From Dolomedes plantarius (taxonomy: Eukaryota; Arthropoda; Arachnida; Araneae; Dolomedidae): DNA of 64,000 nucleotides. The notes below the pieces were generated by a model. That model was not told where the DNA came from and did no database searches. It saw nothing but the letters and a program-made list of their open reading frames with translations. Positions 1 through 9,789 of the stretch are shown here, piece by piece (position 1 is the first letter of the stretch; the number at the start of each line of letters is the position of its first letter). The stretch is taken from contig OU015495.1 in NCBI GenBank assembly GCA_907164885.2, forward strand, positions 100,966,659 through 101,030,658, written 5' to 3'. A program made the translations under genes and the position numbers.

Positions 1-295
1 TGGTTCGGTGAATATCGAGGTTTCGTTAACGAGGCGTTCTTTAAAAACGACTCTGTAACCGCGATACAGAGGGCATTTTAGGACGTGCTTCGAGATCTAT
101 GCAATTGATGCCGTTCCGGATCGAAGAACAATGCTGCGATGTGAAAGTAAGTGGGTCTGCATTAGCGAGGATTCCTAGTGGTCGTCTTACACACTAACAT
201 TACAACACCGAAAAATGTGGAACGAGCCTGTGAGTCCGCTGTTAGTGGGGAAGTTGCCGCCATTTTCCCAGAAATGACCAAAAATAGTGATGGAG
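1..295 (+). pseudogene. DUF4817-type transposase, N-terminal remnant
   Basis: This is the N-terminal DNA-binding part of a Tc/mariner-like transposase of the kind annotated with a DUF4817 helix-turn-helix. Frame 1 reads a typical start including NDSVTAIQRAF, then hits a stop at about 79. A one-base shift continues with DAVPDRRTMLR, and a third frame from about 178 continues with TPKNVERACES. The conserved order of these three motifs is characteristic of the family. At least two frameshifts break it, the 5' end lies outside the window, and a MITE cuts it at 295. The C-terminal end appears to resume at 697. Confidence 0.6.
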
Positions 296-695
296 CAGCG
301 GTGCGCAAACTTTTTTTCGACTACGACCCACTTCTTTTAAATAAAAAACCACTCGACCCCCAATGAAAATTTTTTGGGTAAAATCAGAATTTGAAAAAAA
401 AAAAAAGAAAAAAAAAAAAGAAACTGTATATTTTGGGTATATATTATTTTGAATAATAGCAATAAAAAAATGCCTATCTGCACTTGTTTTTAGTAAAACC
501 GTTCGACACCTTCTTTAACATTCATATAATTTTTTAGCATATAAAAAATATTAAGATATTAAAAATGTCATTATAGAAAATTTAAAACATTTTTCAATTA
601 AATTATTCAGTATAATATAAAATTGCTGCAAACAATCCGCGACCCCTATAGTTTTTTCACGCCCCCCCCGTCCCCCAGTGGGTAGCAAACCACTG
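296..695. mobile_element. hAT-like MITE (about 400 bp)
   Basis: The left end begins CAGCGGTGCGCAAAC and the right end, read on the other strand, begins CAGTGGTTTGCTACC, which are hAT-style imperfect terminal inverted repeats. It contains no ORF. A poly-A tract with G interruptions lies at 395-420 and a C-rich run at 662-676. The 8-bp flanks (TGATGGAG and CTTTAGAG) match only partly, so the target duplication is decayed or the ends are a few bases off. It sits inside the DUF4817-type transposase remnant. Confidence 0.5.
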
Positions 696-696
696 C

Positions 697-768
697 TTTA
701 GAGAACGACTTCCGCAGAGCATCGCAAATAACGGGCCGTCATCTGAGGGATGCTATTTTCGAAACCTA
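697..768 (+). pseudogene. DUF4817-type transposase, C-terminal remnant
   Basis: Immediately right of the MITE a short frame reads FRRASQITGRHLRDAIFET and then stops. This matches the usual last residues of the same transposase family, with the GRHL..IF ending. It is most simply the tail of the gene whose head is at 1-295. The central catalytic region is missing, so the element was deleted before or during MITE insertion. Confidence 0.5.
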
Positions 769-849
769 GTTAGAAAATCTAGATTGTTAGTACTTTTCGA
801 AAATATAAAACTTTTTTTTCTGTAAATTGTTTCGTCCGTTTTTATTTTC

Positions 850-851
<2 letters not shown>

Positions 852-880
<29 letters not shown>
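852..880. repeat. (TTA)n microsatellite
   Basis: About nine perfect TTA units lie just left of the foldback element. Confidence 0.9.
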
Positions 881-917
881 TACACCCTTTGAAATGGGGG
901 AGGTCCATTCTGCCGTA

Positions 918-1660
918 CCCTGTACTAGCTTTTGCGACCTCTGTAGGCCAGTCAAAATAGGTTTTATGGTTAAAAAAAATATGAAAGTTTTGAAAATTGG
1001 TGGAGATGTTTGTTTGAGCATACTGTTGAATATACTAAAAGTCCCCACCGATCAGACTTGAGATTTCGCCGCCATCTTGGAAAATGTGTAGACTTTTTTG
1101 GTTTTTTGCAAGTAACTTCAGAAATATGGATTTTATGTAAAAAAATTGAATACAAAAATTGAAGAGCATTAAATTATGAACAAAAATATTATTTAATTTT
1201 TTTATAAGTATAACATGAACAAAGATAATTGACTTTGAAAATAGCGAATAATCACGCGTAGGACGCGGATGCGCTTTGTCATCCCCATCGCGAGAGGGAT
1301 GACCCGCGCATTGGCCCTAAAGTCTTGCACATTCACGTTTGTCAAACCTTTGCATATCAAAGCTCGAGATAAAGTTGCAGCAACATCCAATCCATTGTTA
1401 TCAGGTTGTATTGTGAGGCTTGGTGGATTCTACCTTTTTATGTCACACTTACACTGCATTGGGTACATAATGGCTGGAAGTGGGTAAAAATAAATACTAA
1501 ATTTGATGTATGCAACTACGTCAGTAAAAAAAAATGTTGCCTGGCCATGCATACGCTAGAAAAATCTTAGCTCATTTATTTACCCAAACAGCTTTAGCAA
1601 AAATAATTTTTGACGCCGTGGACATATCTGATTTCTAAACCAGTAATCTCCATGAGTTGT
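918..1660 (+). repeat. Left inverted arm of foldback element
   Basis: This arm pairs with 2545-3280. Its inner half (about 1085-1270) is also present as a more diverged direct copy at about 1670-1860, so the arm grew by internal duplication. Confidence 0.7.
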
Positions 1661-2053
1661 TTAAAGATTTTGAAGGCCTTTTTTGTGTTTTTGTAAATAA
1701 CTTGGGAAATATTAACTTATGTAAAAAAAAGTTTTATGCAAAAATTAAGGAACATTAAATTGTGTACAAAAATATAAAATACATTTTCTCGTAACCCTAA
1801 CATGAACCAAAATATTGACTATTAAATGCGGGTTAATTATGAATGTAGCGTCCAAGTCTCGTTGCAGGCGCTTTTCTTTGAATTCTCTCTTCTCCATCAT
1901 TTGAGCAATCTTTAAACACAAGAAAATAGACTAATATTTTTGGTACGTAGATAATTTATCATTTTTAATTTTATGAACGAATGTAATAAACTTGGATTTA
2001 TTCACTACCATATTTTCATTGTATATAATTTTTTAAGCTTACCTACTTTATGG

Positions 2054-2475
2054 TTGTCGTGCTTTTTTGGGTATGGGATTGTTCGCGTCGTCAGTCTTGA
2101 AAAGATCGTCAGCTAGCACCACCTCATTCATCAATTCCTTTTATTGTATCCTCATGATCTACAGTGCAATAACTGCAATGGGGTATGTCATTGTGACATA
2201 CTCCATTGCAGTTATTGTAGGCCGTTGTGAAGTTGATGCTTGCTTTCCGACACACGCATCTTTCTCCCCAGTCTTACAGTTGTGAAACACCATGCTTAAA
2301 ACTGAAACAGGAGCCACTGCATCCATAGTTGTGATGGGCATTAGAGTTTTCTTTTGACATTTCCAGCCCACACTTCAGGATTCTACTCATTCCCAAATCA
2401 CTTTTGCACTTGGTGATACAACCGAAAGGAATGTCGCGTAGCTGCCTCTTCAGTTGAGGGAAGAAACGACATATA
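2054..2475 (-). pseudogene. Captured cysteine-rich gene fragment inside the foldback element
   Basis: On the minus strand one reading frame gives TEEAATRHSFRLYHQVQ, then a WGW-like stretch with LMPITTMDAVAP, then a cysteine-rich tail (HNCKTG, ASINFTTAYNNCNGVCHND). The order 'TEEA..H..R.Y.Q.Q..G', 'P..TT..AP', 'C.CKTGC..RC.C.K.G..C...C.NC.G' recurs in uncharacterised arthropod proteins, many with transposon-linked or polymorphic gene families. Two frameshifts are needed, and the frame ends in a lysine-rich tail with a stop near 2054, followed by a GTAAGC that could be a splice donor. I infer a gene tail captured by the element. Its function is unknown. Confidence 0.5.
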
Positions 2476-2544
2476 TGGTTTTATCTCGATGCCTCGTATA
2501 CGAGTATGTCCGTTTATGGTTTCTTGTGATAGTAGTTCAGTAGC

Positions 2545-3280
2545 AAAATATCTGAACAACTCCTGGAGACTATTGTTTTAGAAATCAGATACATCCATGG
2601 CGTCAAAATTTATTTTTGCTAAAGCTGAATGGGTAAATAAATAAGCTAGGTTTTTTCTAGCGTATGCATGGCCAGGCAACATTTTTTCTACTGACGTAAT
2701 TGCATACATCAAATTTAGTATTTATTTTTACCCACTTCCATTTTGTACCCAATGCAGCCTAAGTATGACATAAAAAGATAGAATCCACCAAGCCTCACAA
2801 TACAACTTGATAACAATGGATTGGATGTTGCTGCAACTTTATCTCGAGCTTTGATATGCAGAGGTTTGACACACGTGAGTGTGCAAGACTTTTGGGGCCC
2901 TTGCGCGGGTCATCCCATCGCGATGGGGATGACCTGCGCATCCGCGTCCTACGCGTGATTATTCGCTATTTTCAAAGTCAATTATCTTTGTTCGTGTTAG
3001 ACTTATAAAAAAATGTAAATAATGTTTTGTTCATAATTTAATGCTCTTCAATTTTTGTATTCAATTTTTTTACATAAAATCAATATTTCTGAAGTTACTT
3101 GCAAAAAACCAAATAAGTCTACACATTTTCCAAGATGGCGGCGAAAGCTCAAGTCTGATCGGTGGGGACTTTTAGTATGTTCATTAACATGCTCAAACAA
3201 ACATCTCCACCAATTTTCAAAACTTTCATATTTTTTTAGCCATTCGTCAAAATCGGGTCTATTTTGACTGGGGTACTGTT
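2545..3280 (-). repeat. Right inverted arm of foldback element
   Basis: This is the reverse complement of 918-1660. Small indels and substitutions separate the arms, for example around the block near 2905 that contains a short CATCGCGATG palindrome. Confidence 0.7.
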
Positions 3281-3404
3281 CCTCACGATCGAAAAAAAAT
3301 TCAGGTAGTCTCTTCTAACGAAACTATCGCGGGTTATTTACGTTGGATTACTTATCATTGCTTACCTCTTTTGTATATGTATATGTGTGTATGAGTTATG
3401 TTTA

Positions 3405-4825
3405 CCGGGTGGCCATAATTAAACTGACAGTGCTCACAGTGTTCTGTAGCGCGATCTATTTGCGAGAATGACACCACATTTTGTAGGAAGATTAAACAAG
3501 ACGGGGGACGAAGGATTCCGCGAAAAAATAAATTAGTTCCAAAAGTCACCGCTAGGGGAATATTTGGCGCTGTGTAATAGAAAATAGAGTGTTAACAAAT
3601 GCAAATTAATACGGAATAAAATTACCTTTTATTATGCACATTTTCTTATTTAGTTCAAGTGCAATATGGCAACACTTTTAAAAAAGCGTAATGTAAAAAA
3701 GCGGGGTAATGTTCTCATAGAAGAATGGACCTACGATAAATTCCGCTGTGAACCCACACCAAACAGTTACCTTTGGTGAATGTAAGGGAATTTCTGTGAC
3801 TGCATGTGATGATTTGTCATCCCAAATTCCGCAGTTCTGGGTATTCACAGTTCCATGCAGGTAAAAGTGGGCCTCGTCTCCCCATAAGATTTTCCACGGC
3901 CAAGCATCATCCACCTCTATTCTGGCAAGAAAGGTGAGAGCAAAAGTCATTCGCTTATCATGGTCGGGGTACAGTAACTCCTGTACACGGCTGATCTTGT
4001 ACGGATAGAAGTTGATAATCTTTCGTAAGATTTTCCATACCGTACTGTAAGGCATATCCATATTCCGAGCTAATCCACGAGCGCTAGTGGTGGCAGCAAT
4101 ATTGTCTGGTCCTCTGTCGACAATCGCCGTGGCAACTGCTTCGATTGTATCCTGTAGTACAGGTTTTCGTCCTCTGCCTGACTGAACCTTCAGAGAACCT
4201 GTTTTCTCAAACGTCGCAACCATTGCTTTTAGCCCATTAACTGACACAGGACCGTTACCTTTACGCATTTTTTTGTGCGTTCTAAAAGCACGAAGAGCGG
4301 CTGACGCGTTGCACTGGTTGAGGTAAAAGAATTTGACCAGTAACGCACGCTCGACTAAAGAAGGAGACATTGCACATAAACATTCAATCCGATTGATTCG
4401 AAACGTAACACATTGCCTTTTAAAACCCAAGCAGCTGGCACTGTGTCAATGGATGTAACGTGAAATTTGAATAAAGAACTTCTGCTCAGCGTACGTGATA
4501 TTGCAGATCACGAGACTTTATCGGTGTTTATGTAGATTTTACGCTTTTTTAAAAGTGTTGCCATATTGCACTTGAACTAAATAAGAAAATGTGCATAATA
4601 AAAGGTAATTTTATTCCGTATTAATTTGCATTTGTTAACACTCTATTTTCTATTACACAGCGCCAAATATTCCCCTAGCGGTGACTTTTGGAACAAATTT
4701 ATTTTTTCGCGGAATCCTTCGTCCCCCGTCTTGTTTAATCTTCCTACAAAATGTGGTGTCATTCTCGCAAATAGATCGCGCTACAGAACACTGTGAGCAC
4801 TGTCAGTTTAATTATGGCCACCCGG
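3405..4825 (-). mobile_element. Tc1/mariner-like element, internally deleted, ~285 bp TIRs
   Basis: The left end starts CCGGGTGGCCATAATTAAAC and the right end is its exact inverse. The inverted repeats run from 3405 to about 3690 and from about 4540 to 4825 and are nearly identical. TA dinucleotides at 3403-3404 and 4826-4827 are the target duplication. The 1421 bp element encodes a transposase on the minus strand that ends inside the left TIR, so it cannot be autonomous. The near-identity of the TIRs points to a fairly recent insertion. Confidence 0.9.
3678..4370 (-). pseudogene. Mariner-like transposase, C-terminal half deleted
   Basis: The likely start is the ATG at 4370 (MSPSLVERALLVKFFYLNQC), a common start in this family; the open frame extends 20 codons upstream. 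The N-terminal helix-turn-helix and a GRGRKP linker are followed by the first catalytic aspartate in ILWGDEAHFYLHG, about residue 165. The frame then runs to FFYENITP and switches abruptly into TIR-derived sequence and a stop. The second aspartate (QDGA-type) and the third acidic residue are absent. The frame is otherwise uninterrupted, so the deletion is young and removed most of the catalytic domain in one step. Confidence 0.85.
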
Positions 4826-4880
4826 TATATGTATCTATATATATGTACATATGTATATATATATATATACATATATGTAT
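4826..4880. repeat. TA-rich microsatellite
   Basis: Alternating TA with interspersed GTACATATG units directly abuts the right end of the mariner-like element. Confidence 0.85.
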
Positions 4881-4935
4881 GTCAAAATATTAACAAATTT
4901 TGGTACTTTTCTGTTTAACTGTTTACTGCTTATAG

Positions 4936-5117
4936 ATGTGATAGACGGGGTTTGGCACGCTGCCAAAATTAAAACTCACGAGGACGATGGACGGACGGTT
5001 TTAGCATTTGAAATTTTGCTTTCCGAAGGATCGTTATGGGAGAACGTAATCCTACGTTTTAAAAAGATCGCTTCAAAGGATTGTCTTAGAATTTTTTTTT
5101 CTCCCCATGGACCATAA
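4936..5117 (+). CDS. Possible terminal exon of an unidentified host gene
   Basis: A pyrimidine-rich stretch ending in CTTATAG (acceptor-like) is followed by an open frame of about 60 residues to a TAA. The peptide includes DGVWHAAKIKTHEDDGRTVL and ends FFSPHGP. The amino acid composition looks coding, and the sequence is not repetitive or recognisable as a transposon. The 'W..AKI....DD....V.F' pattern loosely recalls small beta-barrel (Tudor/chromo-barrel-like) folds, but this is only a hint. No upstream exon was found within the window. It may be a real last exon or a decayed fragment. Confidence 0.35.
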
Positions 5118-5733
5118 TTCTAGGACCATTTATTTCAGGTGTAAAGTATAGATTTTAAACATTATTTTAGAATCTTTTCCATTTTATAAACTTTATGGCC
5201 CTTTGAGGGAGTAAAATATTTATACAAACTTTTTAATTTGAGCATTTTGATTTAAAGTTATCATCAAAATAGTTTCTACGTACTTTCCTATTACCTTTAA
5301 AATATTGAGAATGAATTTTTTAAAGAAATTATTTTGTAGTTTCCTGTACATGTGAAAGAGTCGGATGAGATAGGAGTTTCGTTTAAACTTGTGTTTTCAA
5401 AAGCTGCACTTTCCTTAGCCAATTTCGTTTTATAAAAATCATTTTAAAAGCAAAAAACTTCACTACGGGCATTTTTCAGCAGACATAGAAATTATTTGAC
5501 GCTTTTAGCTTTAAAAAATTTTAATAAAACCTAATTTAAAACTCGCCTTTAAGCGGAATAATGGAAGACATCTAGTTTGCAAACTCATAAAGAAAATGCT
5601 TTTGAAAAATAAAATTTGAATAAATTTTGGCGATACTAATAAACATTCAAGCATCTTGTGATTTGTAAAAATAAATATGCATTGCTTAATTCATTATTTG
5701 TATCACATATCATTATTCTTTATTCATTAATGT
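5118..5733. other. AT-rich spacer, no gene seen
   Basis: No convincing ORF, repeat or RNA gene was seen. If the exon at 4936-5117 is real, this would be its 3' flank. Confidence 0.5.
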
Positions 5734-6255
5734 TGTAGCGTACTGGAAATAGGGTCTTATTTTTTCCCGAGACCCCTTGAAATACAGCTACGTGTTTTTC
5801 AAGGAATGTGTTGTTCGGTTCCACCAGTTCGGAACACGTGGGGGGGGGATTAAAAACCGTTTTCCTTACAGATGCAGCCACTAAAGCTGTCATCTGAACG
5901 TTTCTGCAATGTAATAAAGTTCGGCGTCTAAGAAGAGCTGTCAGCCGATAAGCTGCCGGCCCCTCCACCCCTTCTGAAAATCCAGACGATTGGGGAGAGA
6001 CGCTTGAGAATGCGGGCGGTGCGGATCTGTGTTTCGGCTCCGTACGTTGTGAATATGCATGGGATTTTAATTGAATATGTTTCACTGTTTAAATGTTAAT
6101 TTTTGTTGTTAATAAATTGTTAAGTTTTTTGTTTTAAAAGGTTGGCCTTCGTTTGTTAATTAGAACTCTGTCTTTCTTGGTATGGATCAATAGTTGTGAA
6201 ATTTCTTCAAAATGCCTCAGAGAGAATCGCCTTACCAACTTACAGTGACGCCACA
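5734..6255 (+). repeat. 5' LTR
   Basis: This LTR matches 9278-9789 with a few per cent substitutions. It carries a longer G run near 5841 and lacks an 11-base segment that the right LTR has near 9322. An AATAAA lies near its 3' part. Confidence 0.9.
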
Positions 6256-6262
6256 GCTTAAT

Positions 6263-6291
6263 TGGTGCTCAGCGGAGGGATTCGTACCCGG
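6263..6291 (+). promoter_or_regulatory. Primer-binding site with extended tRNA complementarity
   Basis: Seven bases after the LTR the sequence starts TGGTGCTCAGCGGAGGGA, the complement of a tRNA 3' end finishing in CCA. It continues with GATTCGTACCCGG, which closely matches the complement of a T-arm (GGTTCGAATC-like). The match would then cover acceptor stem plus T-arm rather than the usual 8-18 bases. The tRNA identity is not assigned. Confidence 0.6.
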
Positions 6292-7642
6292 TTTTGAAAG
6301 CAGAGTCAGTATGCCAAATTGCGGGTCATTTTTCTAGGACCCATAGAATGTGCAGATTTTATTACACCGCCGTAGCAGTGCTCCGCGAAAGTTAAGAGGT
6401 CATCGACCCAGCGTCGAGGTAGAACGGAGGGAGTAGTCCCCCCGATGCTCCGGTGGTTTTCATATGCTGTCAAGAAGAGGGTGTTTTCAGAGGGCTCCAG
6501 GCGCAGTGAAATTGAGAATGTTTCGCCGTGCTGATGAGTTTCGTTTTCTGCGTATTTTGTGTTGTGGTCAAGATCTACTGGAAGTCAAAGTGTATTAATG
6601 TGTCATCCGTGTTGCGGAGAGTGCCTGCGAGTGACCGATGACTTTTCTGCTGTTGCCTGCAAAAAGGGGTGCGTACTGCTTTTAGATACTCAAAGTTGCA
6701 TTTTTTTTTTATAGGTATTTTTCGGAAATAATTTTAAGTTTTAAGTTGTGATGAATTGCTGGAAAAATACATATCAGTGCAATTGTTTTGTGGGGACAAA
6801 AGTAGTGTATTTTGAAACCGTAGTGTTTATATGTAACGTGTGAATGGCTAAGCTAGCTATGATGCAAGCAGTGGTTGTAATTCTTGTGGAGGGTAAAAAC
6901 TACCCTGGTTGTATTGCTTAAAATGTTTAAAAAAAATAGATACAAGTGGTATTTTTTTTTCTCGATAATTTTTTTAAACAGTTATTATTTGAGTTTTTTG
7001 ATATTTTTGGGTAAGCTACCTGTCACAAACTGTTTGTTATAAAAAATAAATACAGTGGTATTTTTTTTTGTTTCTCTCGATAATTTTGTTAAAGCATGTA
7101 TTGAGAGTTTTTGAAACGTTAACTAACGTTGTTAATTAGAAGGTTCTAATTGTTTTCAAAGGTTAACTAAGCTAGTGCCTTTGTGGGTTGGATATACAAA
7201 CTGTATATTCCGGTTAATGCTTGTAGCGGTATAAGTGTTGATTAACGTTTGCTACTTGGTTATTAATTGAGTTTTTTAAATAAAAGGTTGACTAAACTAG
7301 TGCCTTTGTGGAAAATATACAAGCTGTCTATCTCAATTATAGTAGCGGGATAAACGATAATTCAACGACTTGCTATGTAGAAGTATTGTTTTTGTGTGTT
7401 ATCGAATGTTAAAAAGGTTAATCTAATGTTTTGATTTTGAAAAAGTTATTATTGCAATTTGGAAAAGTTAAGCTAAAGTGTTATATATGAAATTTTTGGT
7501 ATTTTGTTTGTTTATGTGTATGATCCCATTGTAAAATACATGGTTTCACGAAAAAATTTAATTGAAGGTGTTTTAGTTATTTTGAGTTTTTTAATTTTCC
7601 TGACCTGTGCTTATAAATTTGTGATTGATTTTGCGTGTAAAA
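6292..7642 (+). other. Long untranslated leader of the LTR element
   Basis: This 1.35 kb lies between the primer site and the first ORF. It is T-rich and contains repeated phrases such as ACTAGTGCCTTTGTGG and TAGCGG.ATAA.. around 7160-7360, suggesting small internal duplications. No ORF of note was seen. Confidence 0.6.
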
Positions 7643-8152
7643 ATGGCTTACCTTAGCAAAGGGAGAAAGGAGGATTTGAAAATTTTGGCGATGAGGTTGG
7701 GTCAACAGCCCGCCCCAGATGCATTAATAATCCATCTAAAAAAATTAATAGAGAGTAGTCCAAATTACGAGGAGAATTTTGTTAGGGGTCTTCTTGAAAC
7801 CATTATGCAAGATAAATTACGACAGGAAAAAGCGGCTAGGGAAAGGGAGAAGACGGAGAGAGATAGAATTTTTGCTATGGAGAAAGCTGAAATATATAGG
7901 ATTTTCGAATTGGAAATATCGCGAATTATATCTCAAGCCCGTTTGGCGACCCCAGAATATCCCCAGAATACGGTAAGGGAAACAGTGAAGTATGATTCTG
8001 AGCAAATTGAAGAAGAGAAGAAAGAGGTAGATTTTTGCTGTGAAAGCAGTCGTGGAGCGGATCCTGTTCCGCGAAATTGTGTGGAGGGGATTGAGATGGT
8101 TTTGCAGAGGGGAGAACAAAATACCCCCATAAGAATTACGGTCGATTATTAG
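7643..8152 (+). CDS. gag: gag-like protein with SAP-like N-terminus
   Basis: The ATG at 7643 is preferred over the upstream in-frame start because MAYLSKGRKEDLKILA fits the usual head of these proteins. Residues 1-50 form a short SAP-like helix-extended unit (LKILAMRLGQ, HLKKLIESSPNYEE). This is followed by a charged coiled-coil segment rich in REREKTERDR. The same head is seen in the gag of the gypsy element at 46166 on the minus strand. No capsid core or zinc knuckle follows, so the protein is much shorter than a full gag (about 170 residues). It may be a cut-down gag retained by a non-autonomous element. Confidence 0.6.
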   Translation: MAYLSKGRKEDLKILAMRLGQQPAPDALIIHLKKLIESSPNYEENFVRGLLETIMQDKLRQEKAAREREKTERDRIFAMEKAEIYRIFELEISRIISQARLATPEYPQNTVRETVKYDSEQIEEEKKEVDFCCESSRGADPVPRNCVEGIEMVLQRGEQNTPIRITVDY

Positions 8153-8372
8153 TGGTGGGTGACTCACTCGCAGAAGAGTCTTCGTTGGCTCAAATTACGA
8201 TAGAGGAAAGTGAGGGAGTAACCTTGCTGTGTTTTGAAAACATTCGGGGGCATCTGAGAAAGGACAGCAGAGTTGTGGGGAAAGGAAGGAAAGTTTACTG
8301 TTAGGGCAGGAGGTCGATGAACCCGAGGAACTCGACTCACGTTTGAAAGAGAAAAACGAAGACTAAGGAGAA

Positions 8373-8798
8373 TTGTTAGTGATCCCGGGAGAATTAGAAA
8401 ATTTCGGAATTGAAAAAGGGGTAATGGATATGAGAGAAGGTGAAGAACATGAGGGTAAAAGGGTGTTAAGTTTGGAAAGGAATGTGGGAGAGGAGATAGC
8501 GATAGAGATAGAGATGACAAATTCAGTGGTCGTTTTAGAAGCTGAAATTTCGGTTAAGAGATCAGGGTTACCTGCAAGGGACAAATGGTCCAATCCTGAG
8601 AGTTCCGGTTTTTCTTTCGGGTTAGGGAGTAAACATCTTGCGTCGGAAGAGGTGATGAGGAAGTGCAAAGAGTTGATTTCGGAGGTAGATCGGTCGGGAG
8701 AGAATTTGATTGACTTGTATTTAGTTTCGGGTTGTAAGCCTGGAATGAGTTGCACTATGCAGCCACCTGCGGTTCACATGGGCATCACGTTTTTGTAA
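8373..8798 (+). CDS. Uncharacterised ORF of the LTR element
   Basis: An open frame of about 140 codons without an ATG at its 5' end (first ATG near 8424). It is acidic, with EGEEHEGKRVLSLERN and a C-terminal MRKCKELISEVDRSGENL. No catalytic motif (DSG, YxDD or DD35E) or zinc knuckle is present. It could be a remnant of gag or pol after frameshifts or a lineage-specific ORF. The segment 8153-8372 before it gives coding-like but frameshifted sequence, which favours decay. Confidence 0.3.
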   Translation: MLVIPGELENFGIEKGVMDMREGEEHEGKRVLSLERNVGEEIAIEIEMTNSVVVLEAEISVKRSGLPARDKWSNPESSGFSFGLGSKHLASEEVMRKCKELISEVDRSGENLIDLYLVSGCKPGMSCTMQPPAVHMGITFL

Positions 8799-9230
8799 TT
8801 TTTAATTATTTGTAAGTGGATAGCCCATGTTGAAAATCCATATTAAATACACAGGAGGTTGATTTACCTTGTATTGCTTGTATGTGTTATTAAATTGATT
8901 TTTTTTCATGCAATAGAAAGGTATATGATTGTTGTATTTTGGTATGTGTATTTAAGTGTTTATTAGTATTATTTTTGTTTCTTATCAGTGAATGAATATT
9001 GATTTATGGAATTTAAGTGTTTTTATTGAAAATGACATCCCGTACAAAATAAATGTACTGAACGCGAATGTAATAGGTTATTAATTTTCAAAATTTTGGT
9101 TATGTGCTTTGTTTAATTTTGGTTGCAACTGGAGGGTTAAAGGTGGTGCTGGCTATGTGTTTTTGTTTCAACTCCTCTGTATGCCGGTGCACAAACTGTG
9201 CTATTTGGGGTGTAGGTGTGGTCGACGGAC

Positions 9231-9259
9231 AAACTTTTTCTTCTGCGAAGAAAAAGTTT
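9231..9259. promoter_or_regulatory. Perfect hairpin just upstream of the 3' LTR
   Basis: AAACTTTTTCTTC (9231-9243) pairs perfectly with 9247-9259 around a 3-base loop. It lies 18 bases before the 3' LTR, next to the presumed polypurine tract. Confidence 0.7.
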
Positions 9260-9277
9260 TCTGGAGCGTGGAGGAGC

Positions 9278-9789
9278 TGTAGCGTACTGGAAATAGGGTC
9301 TTATTTTTTCCCGAGACCCCACAAGGGCTTGAAACACAGCTGCGTGTTTTTCAAGGAATGTGTTGTTCGGTTCCACCAGTTCGGAACACGTGGGGGGATT
9401 AAAAACCGTTTTCCTTACAGATGCAGCCACTAAAGCTGTCATCTGAACGTTTCTGCAATGTAGTAAAGTTCGGCGTCTAAGAAGAGCTGTCAGCCGATAA
9501 GCTGCCGGCCCCTCCACCCCTTCTGAAAATCCAGACGATTGGGGAGAGACGCTTGAGAACGCGGGCGGTGCGGATGTGTGTTTCGGCTCCGTACGTTGTG
9601 AATATGCACGGGATTTTAATTGAATATGTATCACTGTTTAAATGTTAATTTTTGTTGTTAATAAATTGTTAAGTTTTTTGTTTTAAAAGGTTGGCCTTCG
9701 TTTGTTAATTAGAACTCTGTCTTTATTGGTATGGATCAATAGTTGTGAAATTTCTTCAAAATGCCTCACCAACTTACAGTGACGCCACA
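9278..9789 (+). repeat. 3' LTR
   Basis: This is the direct copy of 5734-6255. Divergence between the pair, including a 14-base difference near the 3' end, shows time since insertion. Confidence 0.9.

Larger units (their letters stand above)
901..3290. mobile_element. Foldback-type DNA element with ~740 bp inverted arms
   Basis: The sequence from about 918 to 1660 reappears as its reverse complement from about 2545 to 3280, including a shared segment beginning CCCCACCGATCAGACTTGAG and a shared low-copy block around GACGCGGATGCGC. The arms are some 85-90% alike by eye and flank a ~880 bp centre. No transposase ORF is visible, so this is a non-autonomous foldback or long-TIR element. The centre carries a fragment of an unrelated gene on the minus strand (2054-2475). 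Exact termini and target duplication could not be fixed. Confidence 0.7.
5734..9789 (+). mobile_element. Non-autonomous LTR retrotransposon without pol
   Basis: Two direct repeats of 522 and 512 bp, each beginning TGTAGCGTACTGG and ending GTGACGCCACA, bound the element. The flanks carry a 4-bp duplication ATGT at 5730-5733 and 9790-9793. A tRNA-complementary primer site follows the left LTR, and a purine-rich stretch (GGAGCGTGGAGGAGC) precedes the right LTR. The interior has a long leader, a gag-like ORF and a second uncharacterised ORF, but no protease, reverse transcriptase or integrase. It must have moved using proteins from another element. The gag N-terminus resembles that of the gypsy element at 34974-47626. 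Confidence 0.9.

Noticed and set aside
901..3290. Inverted arms as an assembly artefact
   Set aside because: The arms differ by many substitutions and indels and surround unique sequence. A palindromic misassembly would give identical arms.
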